Below are positions 25,973-34,836 of a DNA stretch of 64,000 nt, in pieces. Source of the DNA: Aliirhizobium smilacinae (GTDB lineage Bacteria; Pseudomonadota; Alphaproteobacteria; Rhizobiales; Rhizobiaceae). A program made the translations under genes and the position numbers. The number at the start of each line of letters is the position of its first letter. The first letter of the stretch is position 1. The DNA lies in the NCBI RefSeq assembly GCF_006335145.1, contig NZ_VDMN01000003.1, positions 248,001-312,000 of the forward strand, written 5' to 3'. The notes under the pieces are model-generated. The model was not told where the DNA came from and searched no databases. It saw only the letters and a list, made by a program, of their open reading frames with translations.

Positions 25973-26857
25973 ATGGCTTCTCGTTCCAGGTTCGGACGTC
26001 TGTTTGCGGTAATTCTGGTTGGATCGGTGTTCGGTGCGAGTGGCGTTAGCGCCGCCGACAAGGGGAATCCCGAGGCCAAACGCATCGTTTCCATCGGTGG
26101 CACGATCACCGAAATCCTTTACGATCTCGGCGCTCAGGACCGTATCGTTGCCCGTGATTCCACCAGCTTCTATCCGGCGGATGCCAATTCCAAACCAGAT
26201 GTCGGTTATATGCGCGCCCTTTCCGCAGAAGGCATTCTCGGCCAGAAGCCGGACCTGATCCTGATGGAGGAAGGCTCCGGACCGCCGCCGGTTCTGGAAA
26301 TCTTCAAAGCCAGCGAAGTGCCGATGGTGGTCATCCCGACGCCGCCGGAAGCCGGCAAGATCGGCCAGAAAATCCGCGACGTGGGTGCGGCCGTCGGTCT
26401 TGCCGACAAGGCCGAGGTTCTGGCGACGAAGACCGAAGACGGATTGAAGGCGGTTGCCGCGGATGTCGCCAAGATTTCCGGGGACAAGAAAAAGGTACTG
26501 TTCGTGCTTTCGGTCTCCAACGGCCGCCTGATGGCCGGTGGTGCTGATACCGAGGCCGGCGCGATTATCGAGATGGCAGGCGGCATCAATGCGGCACCGA
26601 CAATCAAGGGCTATAAGCCGTTCTCCGACGAGGCCGTGATCGCGGCAGCGCCGGATGTGATCCTTGCCATGTCCCGCGGCGATCACTCGATCACGCCGGA
26701 GGAGATGTTCGCACTTCCTTCGATGCAGACGACGCCTGCTGCGGCCAACAAGTCGCTGGTTTCGATGGATGGGCTGATGCTGCTCGGTTTCGGTCCGCGC
26801 ACCCCTGAAGCGGCGCGGGCGCTTGCCGCGAAAATCTATCCGGGCGCTATCAACTGA
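25973..26857 (+). CDS. hmuT: Haemin ABC transporter, periplasmic binding protein HmuT
   Basis: A 294-aa periplasmic haem-binding protein. The signal peptide ends near VSAADKG (residue about 28). The mature part starts KRIVSIGGTITEILYDLGAQDRIVARD and continues with LILMEEGSGPP and LFVLSVSNGRLMAGG, typical of the BtuF/HmuT class. A conserved Tyr-rich region (SFYPADANSKPDVGYM) may hold the haem ligand. The stop overlaps the hmuU start by one base (TGATG), first gene of hmuTUV. Confidence 0.93.
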   Translation: MASRSRFGRLFAVILVGSVFGASGVSAADKGNPEAKRIVSIGGTITEILYDLGAQDRIVARDSTSFYPADANSKPDVGYMRALSAEGILGQKPDLILMEEGSGPPPVLEIFKASEVPMVVIPTPPEAGKIGQKIRDVGAAVGLADKAEVLATKTEDGLKAVAADVAKISGDKKKVLFVLSVSNGRLMAGGADTEAGAIIEMAGGINAAPTIKGYKPFSDEAVIAAAPDVILAMSRGDHSITPEEMFALPSMQTTPAAANKSLVSMDGLMLLGFGPRTPEAARALAAKIYPGAIN

Positions 26858-27942
26858 TGAAAGCGCTCGCCATGCCTTTCCGGCGCACGGGTGAGGGGGA
26901 CAGAACGTCTCGGGGCGTGCTCGTGCTTTTTCTGCTCGTCATATTGCTTGTTCTGGCTTGCCTGATCTCGCTGCATGTCGGACCGACGGGTGTCGGCATT
27001 GGCGATCTGTGGGCTTATGCGACGGGCAAGGGCGATAGTCTGACGACACAGGAGCGCGTCATCCTTGAAGCCGTTCGATTGCCGCGCACGGCGCTTGGGC
27101 TGTTGGTCGGGGCAGGGCTCGCCGTTTCCGGTGCGATGATGCAAGGTCTGTTTCGCAATCCGCTGGCCGATCCCGGCATTGTCGGCGTGACGTCGGGGGC
27201 GGGGCTCGCGGCGGTGAGCGCTATCGTGCTCGGCGGAGGTGTGCTTGCACCCGTCGCACTGGCGCTGGGAAACCAGTTCCTGCCGCTGATGGCATTTTTC
27301 GGCGGTTTGCTGGTCACATGGGTTCTTTATGCGATCGCCACGCGTGACGGACGGACTTCGACCACCGCGCTGATCTTGTGCGGCATTGCCATCGGGGCGC
27401 TGGCCGGTGCCTTCATGGGCCTGCTGATCGTCATGGCGGATGACCGGCAGTTGCGCGACATCACATTCTGGAGCCTCGGTTCGCTGGGTGGCGCCACTTA
27501 TGGCCGTGTATTGTCGGTTCTGCCGTTCATCGCTTTCGTCATGGCGATCATCCCGTTTGTCGCCAAGGGGCTCGACGCGCTGATTCTGGGGGATGCCGCT
27601 GCCTTTCACATGGGCATTCCGGTACAGAGGTTGAAGCGGATCGTCATAGTTGCGGTCGCCGCGGCCTGTGGCTCGACCGTAGCAGTCGCAGGAGCGATCG
27701 GTTTTGTAGGTATCGTCGTGCCGCATCTGCTTCGGCTCGCGATGGGGCCGTCCCACCGCTTCCTGCTGCCGGGTTCGGCGCTTGGCGGTGGCGCTCTGCT
27801 TCTGATCGCAGACAGTGTGGCGCGTACAGTCGCGGCACCGGCCGAACTGCCGATCGGCGTCATTACTGCCCTTTTCGGTGCACCTGTCTTCCTGTTCCTG
27901 CTGATCGGCAAGAACGGTATCGGCATGCGGGATTTGCCATGA
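26857..27942 (+). CDS. hmuU: Haemin ABC transporter, permease HmuU
   Basis: A 361-aa FecCD/BtuC-type inner-membrane permease with about ten helices. LPRTALGLLVGAGLAVSGAMMQGLFRNPLADPGIVGVTSGAGL is the conserved first block and GFVGIVVPHLLRLAMGPSHR the cytoplasmic coupling loop. The start overlaps the hmuT stop and the end overlaps hmuV by four bases (ATGA). Confidence 0.94.
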   Translation: MKALAMPFRRTGEGDRTSRGVLVLFLLVILLVLACLISLHVGPTGVGIGDLWAYATGKGDSLTTQERVILEAVRLPRTALGLLVGAGLAVSGAMMQGLFRNPLADPGIVGVTSGAGLAAVSAIVLGGGVLAPVALALGNQFLPLMAFFGGLLVTWVLYAIATRDGRTSTTALILCGIAIGALAGAFMGLLIVMADDRQLRDITFWSLGSLGGATYGRVLSVLPFIAFVMAIIPFVAKGLDALILGDAAAFHMGIPVQRLKRIVIVAVAAACGSTVAVAGAIGFVGIVVPHLLRLAMGPSHRFLLPGSALGGGALLLIADSVARTVAAPAELPIGVITALFGAPVFLFLLIGKNGIGMRDLP

Positions 27943-28721
27943 TCATTGCAGACAATGTCACAGTCAGCCGCTCGGGCCGCAAGCTGATCGACAGTATCAG
28001 CATCGATCTGAAACCCGGCCAGTTCACCGTCGTTATCGGTCCGAATGGTGCCGGCAAGTCGACGCTGATGAAGGTTCTTTCGGGCGAGATGACGCCGGAT
28101 AGCGGTCTTGTCTCCTACTACGGGACGAGCGTCGATCTCTGTCAGCCAGCCAATCTGGCGAAACGCCGGGCGGTGCTGCCGCAGGCGACCCAGCTTGCCT
28201 TTCCGTTTACCGCACTTGAGATCGCCCGCATGGGGGCGGTTGCGCATGGGGCGCTCAATCCCAACGAGGAGGCGCGCAAGGCGCTGTCGCGCGTCGGACT
28301 TCGCGGCTTCGAAAGCCGGCCTTATCCTTCGATGTCCGGTGGCGAGCAGCAGCGGGTGCAATTCGCCCGCGCTCTGGCACAGGTGCCGCAGCCGGTCGTC
28401 GATGGGATCCCGCGCGCTCTGTTCCTCGATGAGCCAACGGCGAGCCTCGATCTCGGCCATCAGATATCGGTGCTGGAGACGGCGCGAGATTTCGCCTCTG
28501 CCGGCGGCATGGTGCTTGCTATCTTGCACGACCTCAATCTGGCGGCGGAATTTGCCGATCATCTGGTGGTGCTGCATCACGGCCGCGTGGTTGCCGAAGG
28601 GCCATGCCACGAGACTGTCAGCGACGAAATGATCGCTTCCGTTTATGGTATAGCCGGCGCGGTCGGACGCGTTCCGGCATCGCATATCCCCTACATTCTG
28701 CCGCAATCGCGCAATCGCTGA
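27939..28721 (+). CDS. hmuV: Haemin ABC transporter, ATP-binding protein HmuV
   Basis: A 260-aa ATPase of the haem importer. Walker A is GPNGAGKST (34-42), the Q-loop LPQATQL, the signature MSGGEQQRVQFARAL, and Walker B ALFLDEPTASLD, with H-loop LAILHDLN. ATP hydrolysis drives HmuU. No TonB-dependent receptor, hmuS or hmuP gene is adjacent; the outer-membrane receptor must be elsewhere. Confidence 0.95.
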   Translation: MIIADNVTVSRSGRKLIDSISIDLKPGQFTVVIGPNGAGKSTLMKVLSGEMTPDSGLVSYYGTSVDLCQPANLAKRRAVLPQATQLAFPFTALEIARMGAVAHGALNPNEEARKALSRVGLRGFESRPYPSMSGGEQQRVQFARALAQVPQPVVDGIPRALFLDEPTASLDLGHQISVLETARDFASAGGMVLAILHDLNLAAEFADHLVVLHHGRVVAEGPCHETVSDEMIASVYGIAGAVGRVPASHIPYILPQSRNR

Positions 28722-28730
28722 TCGTCGCGT

Positions 28731-29087
28731 TCACGCATTCGGTCGGGTCAGCATGAAGATGGCCGGCCCGATCATCAGGGCTGCAACGAGGGCGGCCAGC
28801 CACAGTGACGGATGCGAGCCGAACCAGAAACCGGCATAACTGACGGCCATCAGCGAGATCGCCGTGATCTTCGCCCGGCGCGAAATCGCCCCGCGTTCCC
28901 GCCAGTTCCTCAGCGACGGACCGAATGTCTTGTGGTTCATCAGCCACGCTTCCAGCTTCGGCGACGACCTTGCGAAACACGCGACGGCGAGCAGGAGAAA
29001 AGGTGTCGTCGGCAGGACCGGCAGGAACGCACCGATTACGCCGAGCGCTACGAAAAACCAGCCGAGACAGAGAAAGACGTAACGCAT
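28731..29087 (-). CDS. DUF454 (YbaN) family membrane protein
   Basis: A 118-aa inner-membrane protein with an N-terminal hydrophobic pair (GWFFVALGVIGAFLPVLPTTPFLLLAVACFARSS, the family signature) and a C-terminal hairpin (AVSYAGFWF..LWLAALVAALMIGPAIFML). YbaN homologues are widespread near haem or iron genes, but their role is not defined. It converges on hmuV with 9 bases between stops. The ribosome binding site is weak. Confidence 0.85.
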   Translation of the reverse strand: MRYVFLCLGWFFVALGVIGAFLPVLPTTPFLLLAVACFARSSPKLEAWLMNHKTFGPSLRNWRERGAISRRAKITAISLMAVSYAGFWFGSHPSLWLAALVAALMIGPAIFMLTRPNA

Positions 29088-29275
29088 GAAGGGCCTATGG
29101 CAAAATCCTGAACAGGATAGACAAGTTTGATTGCCGCGTCTTCATGTCAAGTGTCAACTGCTTGTTCTGGAATGAGACGGCAATTTTTAGCTGCTGTGCA
29201 TGCGCAGCATACGCCCTTCCCATTTGATCCCGGCCAGCTATATTGCCGCCGGTTTCAACAACCTCTGAGGACATG

Positions 29276-30265
29276 ATGTCGAAGAAGAAAGTGCTCGTCG
29301 TGGGCGGTGCCGGTTATATCGGATCCCATACGTCCCTGGTTCTGGCTGAAAGAGGTTACGAGCCGATCGTTTTCGACAATCTCTCGAACGGGCATGCGGA
29401 ATTCGTTCGCTGGGGCGAACTCGAGCAGGGCGATATCCGAGATCACGACCGGCTCGACGAAGTATTTGCCAAGCACAAGCCGGAGGCGGTGCTGCATTTC
29501 GCGGCTCTCATCGAGGTGGGTGAATCGGTCAAGAACCCGGTCGGTTTCTACGACAATAACGTCGTCGGCGCGCTGACGCTGATGTCGGCGGCGATGAAGG
29601 CCGGCGTGAAGGCGTTTGTTTTTTCCTCCACCTGCGCAACCTACGGCTTGCCGGTGCAGGTGCCGATGGACGAGACGCATGGCCAGGCGCCGATCAACCC
29701 TTACGGTCGCACCAAATACATCATCGAACAGGCGTTGAAGGATTACGGCCAGTATATGGGCCTGAAATCCGTGATGCTGCGCTATTTCAACGCTGCCGGC
29801 GCCGATTTCGAGGGTCGGATCGGCGAATGGCATACGCCGGAAACCCATGCGATCCCGCTCGCCATCGAAGCCGCTCTCGGTCGCCGTCAGGGTTTCAAGG
29901 TGTTCGGTGACGATTACGATACGCGCGACGGCACCTGCGTGCGCGATTATATCCACGTGCTCGATTTGGCGGATGCGCATGTGCGCGCCGTCGATTACCT
30001 GCTTGCAGGCGGCGAGATGGTCGAACTCAATCTGGGTACCGGCACCGGCACGACGGTGAAGGAACTGCTCGGCGCGATTTCCGAGGTTTCCGGCAAACCG
30101 TTCCCGGTTGAATATGTCGGTCGCCGCGAAGGCGATTCCACCTCGCTGGTTGCCAACAACGACAAAGCGCGCGAAGTGCTCGGCTGGGAGCCGCAATATT
30201 CGCTCAACGATATCATCAAGTCCGCGTGGGACTGGCATTCACGCTCCAACCACGTGATGAGTTAA
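29276..30265 (+). CDS. galE: UDP-glucose 4-epimerase GalE
   Basis: Interconverts UDP-glucose and UDP-galactose for exopolysaccharide and LPS. Extended SDR of 329 aa. GGAGYIGSH (10-18) binds NAD. The catalytic residues are the Ser/Thr in FSSTCATYG and the pair Y143 and K147 (NPYGRTK); LRYFNAAGAD and DGTCVRDYIHVLDL are GalE-typical. The frame has ATG at 29273 and 29276; GAGGA at 29265-29269 sets the second at better spacing. Followed 7 bases later by a glyoxalase-fold gene and ung, which may be read through. Confidence 0.95.
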   Translation: MSKKKVLVVGGAGYIGSHTSLVLAERGYEPIVFDNLSNGHAEFVRWGELEQGDIRDHDRLDEVFAKHKPEAVLHFAALIEVGESVKNPVGFYDNNVVGALTLMSAAMKAGVKAFVFSSTCATYGLPVQVPMDETHGQAPINPYGRTKYIIEQALKDYGQYMGLKSVMLRYFNAAGADFEGRIGEWHTPETHAIPLAIEAALGRRQGFKVFGDDYDTRDGTCVRDYIHVLDLADAHVRAVDYLLAGGEMVELNLGTGTGTTVKELLGAISEVSGKPFPVEYVGRREGDSTSLVANNDKAREVLGWEPQYSLNDIIKSAWDWHSRSNHVMS

Positions 30266-30272
30266 GGAAAGC

Positions 30273-30674
30273 ATGTCCATGGCCAAGATGGTCCATTCGA
30301 TGATCCGTGTTCTCGAAGAGGCGCGGTCGGTCGATTTTTACGAAAAGGCCTTTGGTCTCAAGATCGCCAGCCGCGTGCCTTTCGACGGGTTCACGCTGAT
30401 CTATCTCTCGAACCCGGAAACCGGGTTCGAGCTGGAACTGACCGTCAATGCCGGCCGCACCGACGCTTATGACCTCGGCAACGGTTACGGCCATCTGGCG
30501 GTGACGGTCGAGGACATCGACGCGGAATACAAGCGTTTCACAGATCTCGGCCTCACCGTTGGCAAGCTCGTTGAGATGCCGCATGAGGGCAAGCCTTTTG
30601 CGCGCTTCTTCTTCGTTACCGATCCGGATGGCTACAAGACCGAAGTCATCCAGCGCGGCGGCCGGTTTCAGTAA
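30273..30674 (+). CDS. VOC-family protein, probable lactoylglutathione lyase (GloA-like)
   Basis: A 133-aa vicinal-oxygen-chelate protein. [26 protein letters not shown] and [10 protein letters not shown]...[16 protein letters not shown] resemble GloA, with metal ligands at His (MVHSMIRV), Glu (FELELT), His (GHLAV) and Glu (KTEVIQ). The likely reaction is methylglyoxal-glutathione hemithioacetal to S-lactoylglutathione. GTTAAGGAAAGC precedes the ATG. It lies between galE and ung with very short gaps. Confidence 0.82.
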   Translation: MSMAKMVHSMIRVLEEARSVDFYEKAFGLKIASRVPFDGFTLIYLSNPETGFELELTVNAGRTDAYDLGNGYGHLAVTVEDIDAEYKRFTDLGLTVGKLVEMPHEGKPFARFFFVTDPDGYKTEVIQRGGRFQ

Positions 30675-30684
30675 GGAAAAGACG

Positions 30685-31377
30685 ATGGCTGAAGGTGAGA
30701 TCAAGCTGGAAGAGAGCTGGAAGTTCGCTCTCGAGGGCGAGTTTGCAGAACCCTATATGGCTGATCTGAAACGCTTTCTCGTGGCTGAAAAGCAGGCGGG
30801 AAAGCGAATCTTCCCAAAGGGTTCGGAGTATTTTCGCGCACTTGACCTTACCCCGCTCGACGAGGTGAAGGTGGTGATCCTCGGTCAGGATCCCTATCAC
30901 GGGCTGGGGCAGGCGCATGGCCTGTGCTTTTCGGTGCAGCCCGGCGTCCGCACCCCGCCTTCGCTCGTCAATATCTACAAGGAAATGCAGGCCGATCTCG
31001 GTATAGCGCCGGCAAAGCACGGCTTTCTCGAAAGCTGGGCGGAACAGGGCGTGTTGCTCCTGAACAGCGTGCTGACGGTGGAAGAGGGGCAGGCGGCTGC
31101 GCATCAGGGCAAGGGCTGGGAGAAATTCACCGATGCTGTCATCCGCACGGTGAACGACGAATGCGACGGGATCGTCTTCATCCTCTGGGGCTCCTATGCG
31201 CAGAAGAAGGCCGCTTTCGTCGATCAGGAAAGGCATCTGGTTCTGAAGTCCGCACATCCGTCGCCGCTCTCGGCGCATAACGGCTTTCTCGGCTCGCGGC
31301 CCTTCTCCAAGACGAACGAATATCTGCAATCGATCGGCAAAGATCCGATCGACTGGCAATTGCCGGAAAATGTCTGA
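30685..31377 (+). CDS. ung: Uracil-DNA glycosylase Ung
   Basis: Removes uracil from DNA (family 1 UDG). The 230 aa contain the catalytic water-activating loop [14 protein letters not shown] with the Asp, [10 protein letters not shown], and the C-terminal [11 protein letters not shown] with the catalytic His. The ATG at 30685 follows AAGGAAAAGACG, ten bases after the upstream stop; the longer open frame overlaps the VOC gene and is rejected. Confidence 0.96.
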   Translation: MAEGEIKLEESWKFALEGEFAEPYMADLKRFLVAEKQAGKRIFPKGSEYFRALDLTPLDEVKVVILGQDPYHGLGQAHGLCFSVQPGVRTPPSLVNIYKEMQADLGIAPAKHGFLESWAEQGVLLLNSVLTVEEGQAAAHQGKGWEKFTDAVIRTVNDECDGIVFILWGSYAQKKAAFVDQERHLVLKSAHPSPLSAHNGFLGSRPFSKTNEYLQSIGKDPIDWQLPENV

Positions 31378-31412
31378 TCAGTGAACGGTTCTGATCTTTC
31401 GTCAACTATAAG

Positions 31413-31430
31413 CGAACAATCCGTTCGGAT
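31413..31430. promoter_or_regulatory. Overlapping palindromes upstream of ring-cleaving dioxygenase
   Basis: CGAAC-AATCC-GTTCG (31413-31427) overlaps the perfect 12-mer ATCCGTTCGGAT (31419-31430), about 95 bases before the dioxygenase ATG. It is a candidate operator for a repressor of the quinone-stress pair. No regulator gene is adjacent. Confidence 0.35.
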
Positions 31431-31523
31431 GTGTCTATCTATCCAATCCGTGTCAGATCAACCAAATATCACCCCATGAACAGCGGGCCGCACGGGCGGT
31501 CTGCGAGAGACAAGGGGTTTGAC

Positions 31524-32453
31524 ATGATTACCCAGATCAAGGGCCTCCATCACGTCACGTCGATGGCCGCAAGCGCTTCCACCAACAACAAGTTCTTCAC
31601 CGACACGCTCGGCCTGCGCCGGGTGAAGAAGACCGTCAACTTCGACGCACCTGACGTCTACCACCTCTATTACGGTGACGAAGTCGGCACGCCCGGTTCG
31701 GTGATGACCTACTTTCCGTTCCCGCATATCGCGCAAGGACGCCCCGGAACCGGCGAGGTCGGCACGACCGTGTTCTCCGTTCCGCAGGGCTCTCTCGGTT
31801 ACTGGACCGATCGCCTGACCAAAGCCGGTGCCGATGGTCTGAAAGCCGACGAAGCCTTCGGCGAAAAGCGCCTGCATTTTGCCGGCCCGGATGGTGACGG
31901 TTTCGCGCTGGTCGAGGTGAAGGATGACAACCGCGCCCAGTGGACTGGCAACGGCGTCAGTGCCGATGAAGCGATCCGTGGTTTCCATTCGGCATCGCTT
32001 CGTCTTCGTGACGAAGGCGCCACCGGCGAGCTTCTGACCTTCATGGGTTACGAGCAGGTCGACACCAGGGACGGCGTCACTCGCTTCGGTATTCCTGGCG
32101 GCAACGGGGCCGACTTCATCGATGTCGAGACGATGCCGAACATCAACAGTGCCCGCCTCGGTGCCGGTTCCGTCCACCACATCGCCTTTGCCGTCGAAAA
32201 CCGCGCAAAGCAGCTCGAAGTGCGCAAGGCGCTGATGGATACAGGCTATCAGGTCACGCCGGTGATCGACCGCGACTATTTCTGGGCGATCTATTTCCGC
32301 ACGCCGGGTGGTGTTCTGTTCGAGATCGCCACGAACGAGCCGGGTTTCGACCGCGACGAGGATACCGCGCATCTGGGCGAGGCGCTGAAGCTGCCGACCC
32401 AGCACGAGCATCTGCGCAAGGCGCTCGAACAGAATCTTGAGCCGATTGCATAG
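31524..32453 (+). CDS. Ring-cleaving dioxygenase (VOC family, MhqO-like)
   Basis: A 309-aa protein made of two glyoxalase-fold modules. IKGLHHVTSMAASASTNNKFFTDTLGLRR opens the first, HHIAFAVENRAKQLEVRKALMDTGY the second, and FRTPGGVLFEIATNEPGF supplies the last metal ligand. This is the MhqO/LinE-like extradiol dioxygenase group, linked in Bacillus to methylhydroquinone and catechol resistance. The ATG at 31524 follows AAGGGGTTTGAC. The MhqD-like hydrolase gene starts 55 bases downstream, so this is probably a two-gene quinone detoxification unit. Confidence 0.87.
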   Translation: MITQIKGLHHVTSMAASASTNNKFFTDTLGLRRVKKTVNFDAPDVYHLYYGDEVGTPGSVMTYFPFPHIAQGRPGTGEVGTTVFSVPQGSLGYWTDRLTKAGADGLKADEAFGEKRLHFAGPDGDGFALVEVKDDNRAQWTGNGVSADEAIRGFHSASLRLRDEGATGELLTFMGYEQVDTRDGVTRFGIPGGNGADFIDVETMPNINSARLGAGSVHHIAFAVENRAKQLEVRKALMDTGYQVTPVIDRDYFWAIYFRTPGGVLFEIATNEPGFDRDEDTAHLGEALKLPTQHEHLRKALEQNLEPIA

Positions 32454-32508
32454 ACGCGACTTCAGGGCAGGGCGTCGTTGCCCTGCCGTCTTCATTCAGG
32501 AGATATCA

Positions 32509-33129
32509 ATGAGTTACGACAGTTATCTGCACCGGGTACGCCCCGGTGCGCCTGGATCGCCGATCCTGTTCGTCTTTCATGGCACGGGCGGTGACGAGAA
32601 CCAATTCTTCGATTTCGCCAGTCGTCTTCTGCCGGGTGCGACCGTGGTTTCGCCGCGTGGCGACGTTTCAGAACATGGTGCGGCACGCTTCTTCCGCCGC
32701 AAGGCGGAAGGCGTCTATGACTGCGACGACCTTGCACGCGCCACCGAGCGCATGGGCGATTTCATTGCCGCCAACCGCGAACGATACGAATCTTCGACCG
32801 TGCTGGGTCTCGGCTTTTCCAATGGCGCGAATATTCTCGCCAATATCATGATCGAGAAGCCCGGTCTCATCGAAGCCGGCGTGCTGATGCATCCGCTGAT
32901 CCCGTTCCAGCCGGCCGAGCGAACGGTGACCGAGAAGGCGCATGTGCTGATCACGGCCGGTGAGCGCGATCCGATCTGCCCGGTGCCGGCAACGCTCGAG
33001 CTTGCCGAATATTTCAAGCGGCAGGGCGACGTCGTGACGCTCGACTGGCATTCCGGCGGCCATGAGATCCGGCCGAACGAGATCGAGGCGATCAAGATCT
33101 TCCTTGCGCCCTATGGCGGGCAGGGCTGA
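32509..33129 (+). CDS. Alpha/beta hydrolase, phospholipase/carboxylesterase family (MhqD-like)
   Basis: A 206-aa cytoplasmic esterase. The oxyanion region PILFVFHGTGGDENQF, the nucleophile elbow GLGFSNGAN and the late TAGERDPICP (Asp) and WHSGGHEI (His) complete the triad. It pairs with an MhqO-like dioxygenase, as mhqD does elsewhere. CAGGAGATATCA is a good ribosome binding site. Confidence 0.87.
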   Translation: MSYDSYLHRVRPGAPGSPILFVFHGTGGDENQFFDFASRLLPGATVVSPRGDVSEHGAARFFRRKAEGVYDCDDLARATERMGDFIAANRERYESSTVLGLGFSNGANILANIMIEKPGLIEAGVLMHPLIPFQPAERTVTEKAHVLITAGERDPICPVPATLELAEYFKRQGDVVTLDWHSGGHEIRPNEIEAIKIFLAPYGGQG

Positions 33130-33216
33130 TCTTGCGATCTGTCCTTATCAGGCTTGCGGAAGCGCATGAACTTGGCAGATAGTGCCGGGGTCAAAGCGGC
33201 AAGCCCGGAGGACGAC

Positions 33217-34641
33217 ATGAGCAATCACCTGAAATTCTTCATCAATGGCGAATGGGTGGAGCCGGTGGTCCCCGTCGCACTCGATGTCATCGATCCGTCT
33301 ACGGAAGAGGCCTTCACGCAAATTGCGGTCGGCTCTAAGGCGGATGTGGACAAGGCCGTGGCGGCGGCCAAGGCTGCGTTTCCGGCCTTTTCCCGATGGA
33401 CTCAAGCCGAGCGTCTTGCGCTCCTGAAACGCATCCTCTGGGAATATGAAAAGCGTGCCGAGGATATTGCGCAGGCAGTCAGCCGGGAGATGGGCGCGCC
33501 GATCGCCTTTGCCCGCGATTCCCAGGTCGCAGCGGGGCAGGGGCATCTTAGTGCGACGATCACGGCGCTCGAAACCTACAAGTTTACCGAGGATCGCGGC
33601 ACGACCCGGATCGTCAAGGAGCCGATCGGCGTCGTGGCGCTGATCACGCCGTGGAACTGGCCGCTCAACCAGATTACCTGCAAGGTCGGACCGGCAATCG
33701 CGACCGGCTGCACGATGGTGCTGAAACCTTCCGAAATCGCGCCGATTTCCGGCGTCATCTTTGCCGAAGTGATGGAGGCGGCGGGCGTGCCGAAGGGCGT
33801 GTTCAACATGGTCAACGGCACCGGCCCGGATGTCGGGCAGGTCATGGCCGGCCATCCGGATGTCGACATGGTATCGTTTACCGGCTCGACGCGGGCCGGC
33901 ATCATCGTCGCTAAGACGGCGGCGGATACGGTGAAGCGCGTGGCGCAGGAACTCGGCGGCAAGTCGGCCAATATCATCTTGGCCGACGCCGATCTCAAGC
34001 AGGCCGTGGCCGATGGCGTGACCGGATGTTTCGGCAATTCCGGCCAATCCTGCGATGCGCCGACCCGCATGCTGGTGCCGCGCGATCGGCACGACGAAGC
34101 GTTGGTGGTCGCCAAAGAGGCGGCCGAAAAGCTCGTGACCGGCGATCCACAGGCGGATGGCATCAATCTCGGTCCGGTTGTCAGCAAGGTTCAGTTCGAC
34201 AAGATCCAGCGGCTGATCGAAGCGGGTATTTCCGAAGGGGCGACGCTGGTGACAGGTGGTCCGGGGCGGCCGGAGAATTTGAACCGCGGCTATTACATTC
34301 GCCCGACCGTGTTCGGCAATGTCACCAACGACATGACGATCGCGCGGGAGGAGGTTTTCGGGCCGGTACTCTCCATCCTGCCTTATGACAGCGAGGAACA
34401 GGCGATCGAGATCGCCAATGATACGCCTTATGGTCTTGCAGCCTATGTTCAGGGTAAGCCGGAACATGCAAGGCAGATCGCGCCGTTCCTCAGGGCCGGA
34501 TCGGTCTATCTCAACTATCCGGACTGGGACCTGTTTTCTTCCTTTGGCGGTTACAAGCAGTCCGGCAACGGGCGCGAATATGCCGACTGGGGCATTCACG
34601 ATTTTCTCGAAATCAAGAGCGTCGTCGGTTACGGCAATTGA
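33217..34641 (+). CDS. Aldehyde dehydrogenase family protein
   Basis: A 474-aa NAD(P)-dependent aldehyde dehydrogenase. PWNWPLNQI and LKPSEIAP line the cofactor site; the general base is E245 (QELGGKS) and the nucleophile C279 (NSGQSCDAPTRM). EEVFGPVLSI and the C-terminal GGYKQSGNGREYADWG are family-typical. The substrate is unknown, perhaps an aldehyde formed by the preceding degradative pair. The ATG at 33217 has GGAGGACGAC upstream; the earlier in-frame ATG at 33154 has none. Confidence 0.93.
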   Translation: MSNHLKFFINGEWVEPVVPVALDVIDPSTEEAFTQIAVGSKADVDKAVAAAKAAFPAFSRWTQAERLALLKRILWEYEKRAEDIAQAVSREMGAPIAFARDSQVAAGQGHLSATITALETYKFTEDRGTTRIVKEPIGVVALITPWNWPLNQITCKVGPAIATGCTMVLKPSEIAPISGVIFAEVMEAAGVPKGVFNMVNGTGPDVGQVMAGHPDVDMVSFTGSTRAGIIVAKTAADTVKRVAQELGGKSANIILADADLKQAVADGVTGCFGNSGQSCDAPTRMLVPRDRHDEALVVAKEAAEKLVTGDPQADGINLGPVVSKVQFDKIQRLIEAGISEGATLVTGGPGRPENLNRGYYIRPTVFGNVTNDMTIAREEVFGPVLSILPYDSEEQAIEIANDTPYGLAAYVQGKPEHARQIAPFLRAGSVYLNYPDWDLFSSFGGYKQSGNGREYADWGIHDFLEIKSVVGYGN

Positions 34642-34836
34642 AATTCTGCGATCCGCGGGCGGCAGTGTCGCTCGCGGAGGCCCGGATGACCTCATCGACT
34701 ATTTTCTGAGCAAGATTCTGTTAACTCTGGTTAAAGCTTTTCCCCTCTGCTTAGATCTCCGCTAATCCAACCTTATGTGCGAAACCGTACAGTGGTTTGG
34801 AAATGGTCAGCATGATGCTGACGTGAGGGTTATGCT

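Noticed and set aside
33148..34695. 515-codon open frame antisense to the aldehyde dehydrogenase
   Set aside because: Mirror frame of a gene with intact catalytic residues; His/Arg/Asp-rich with no recognisable domain.
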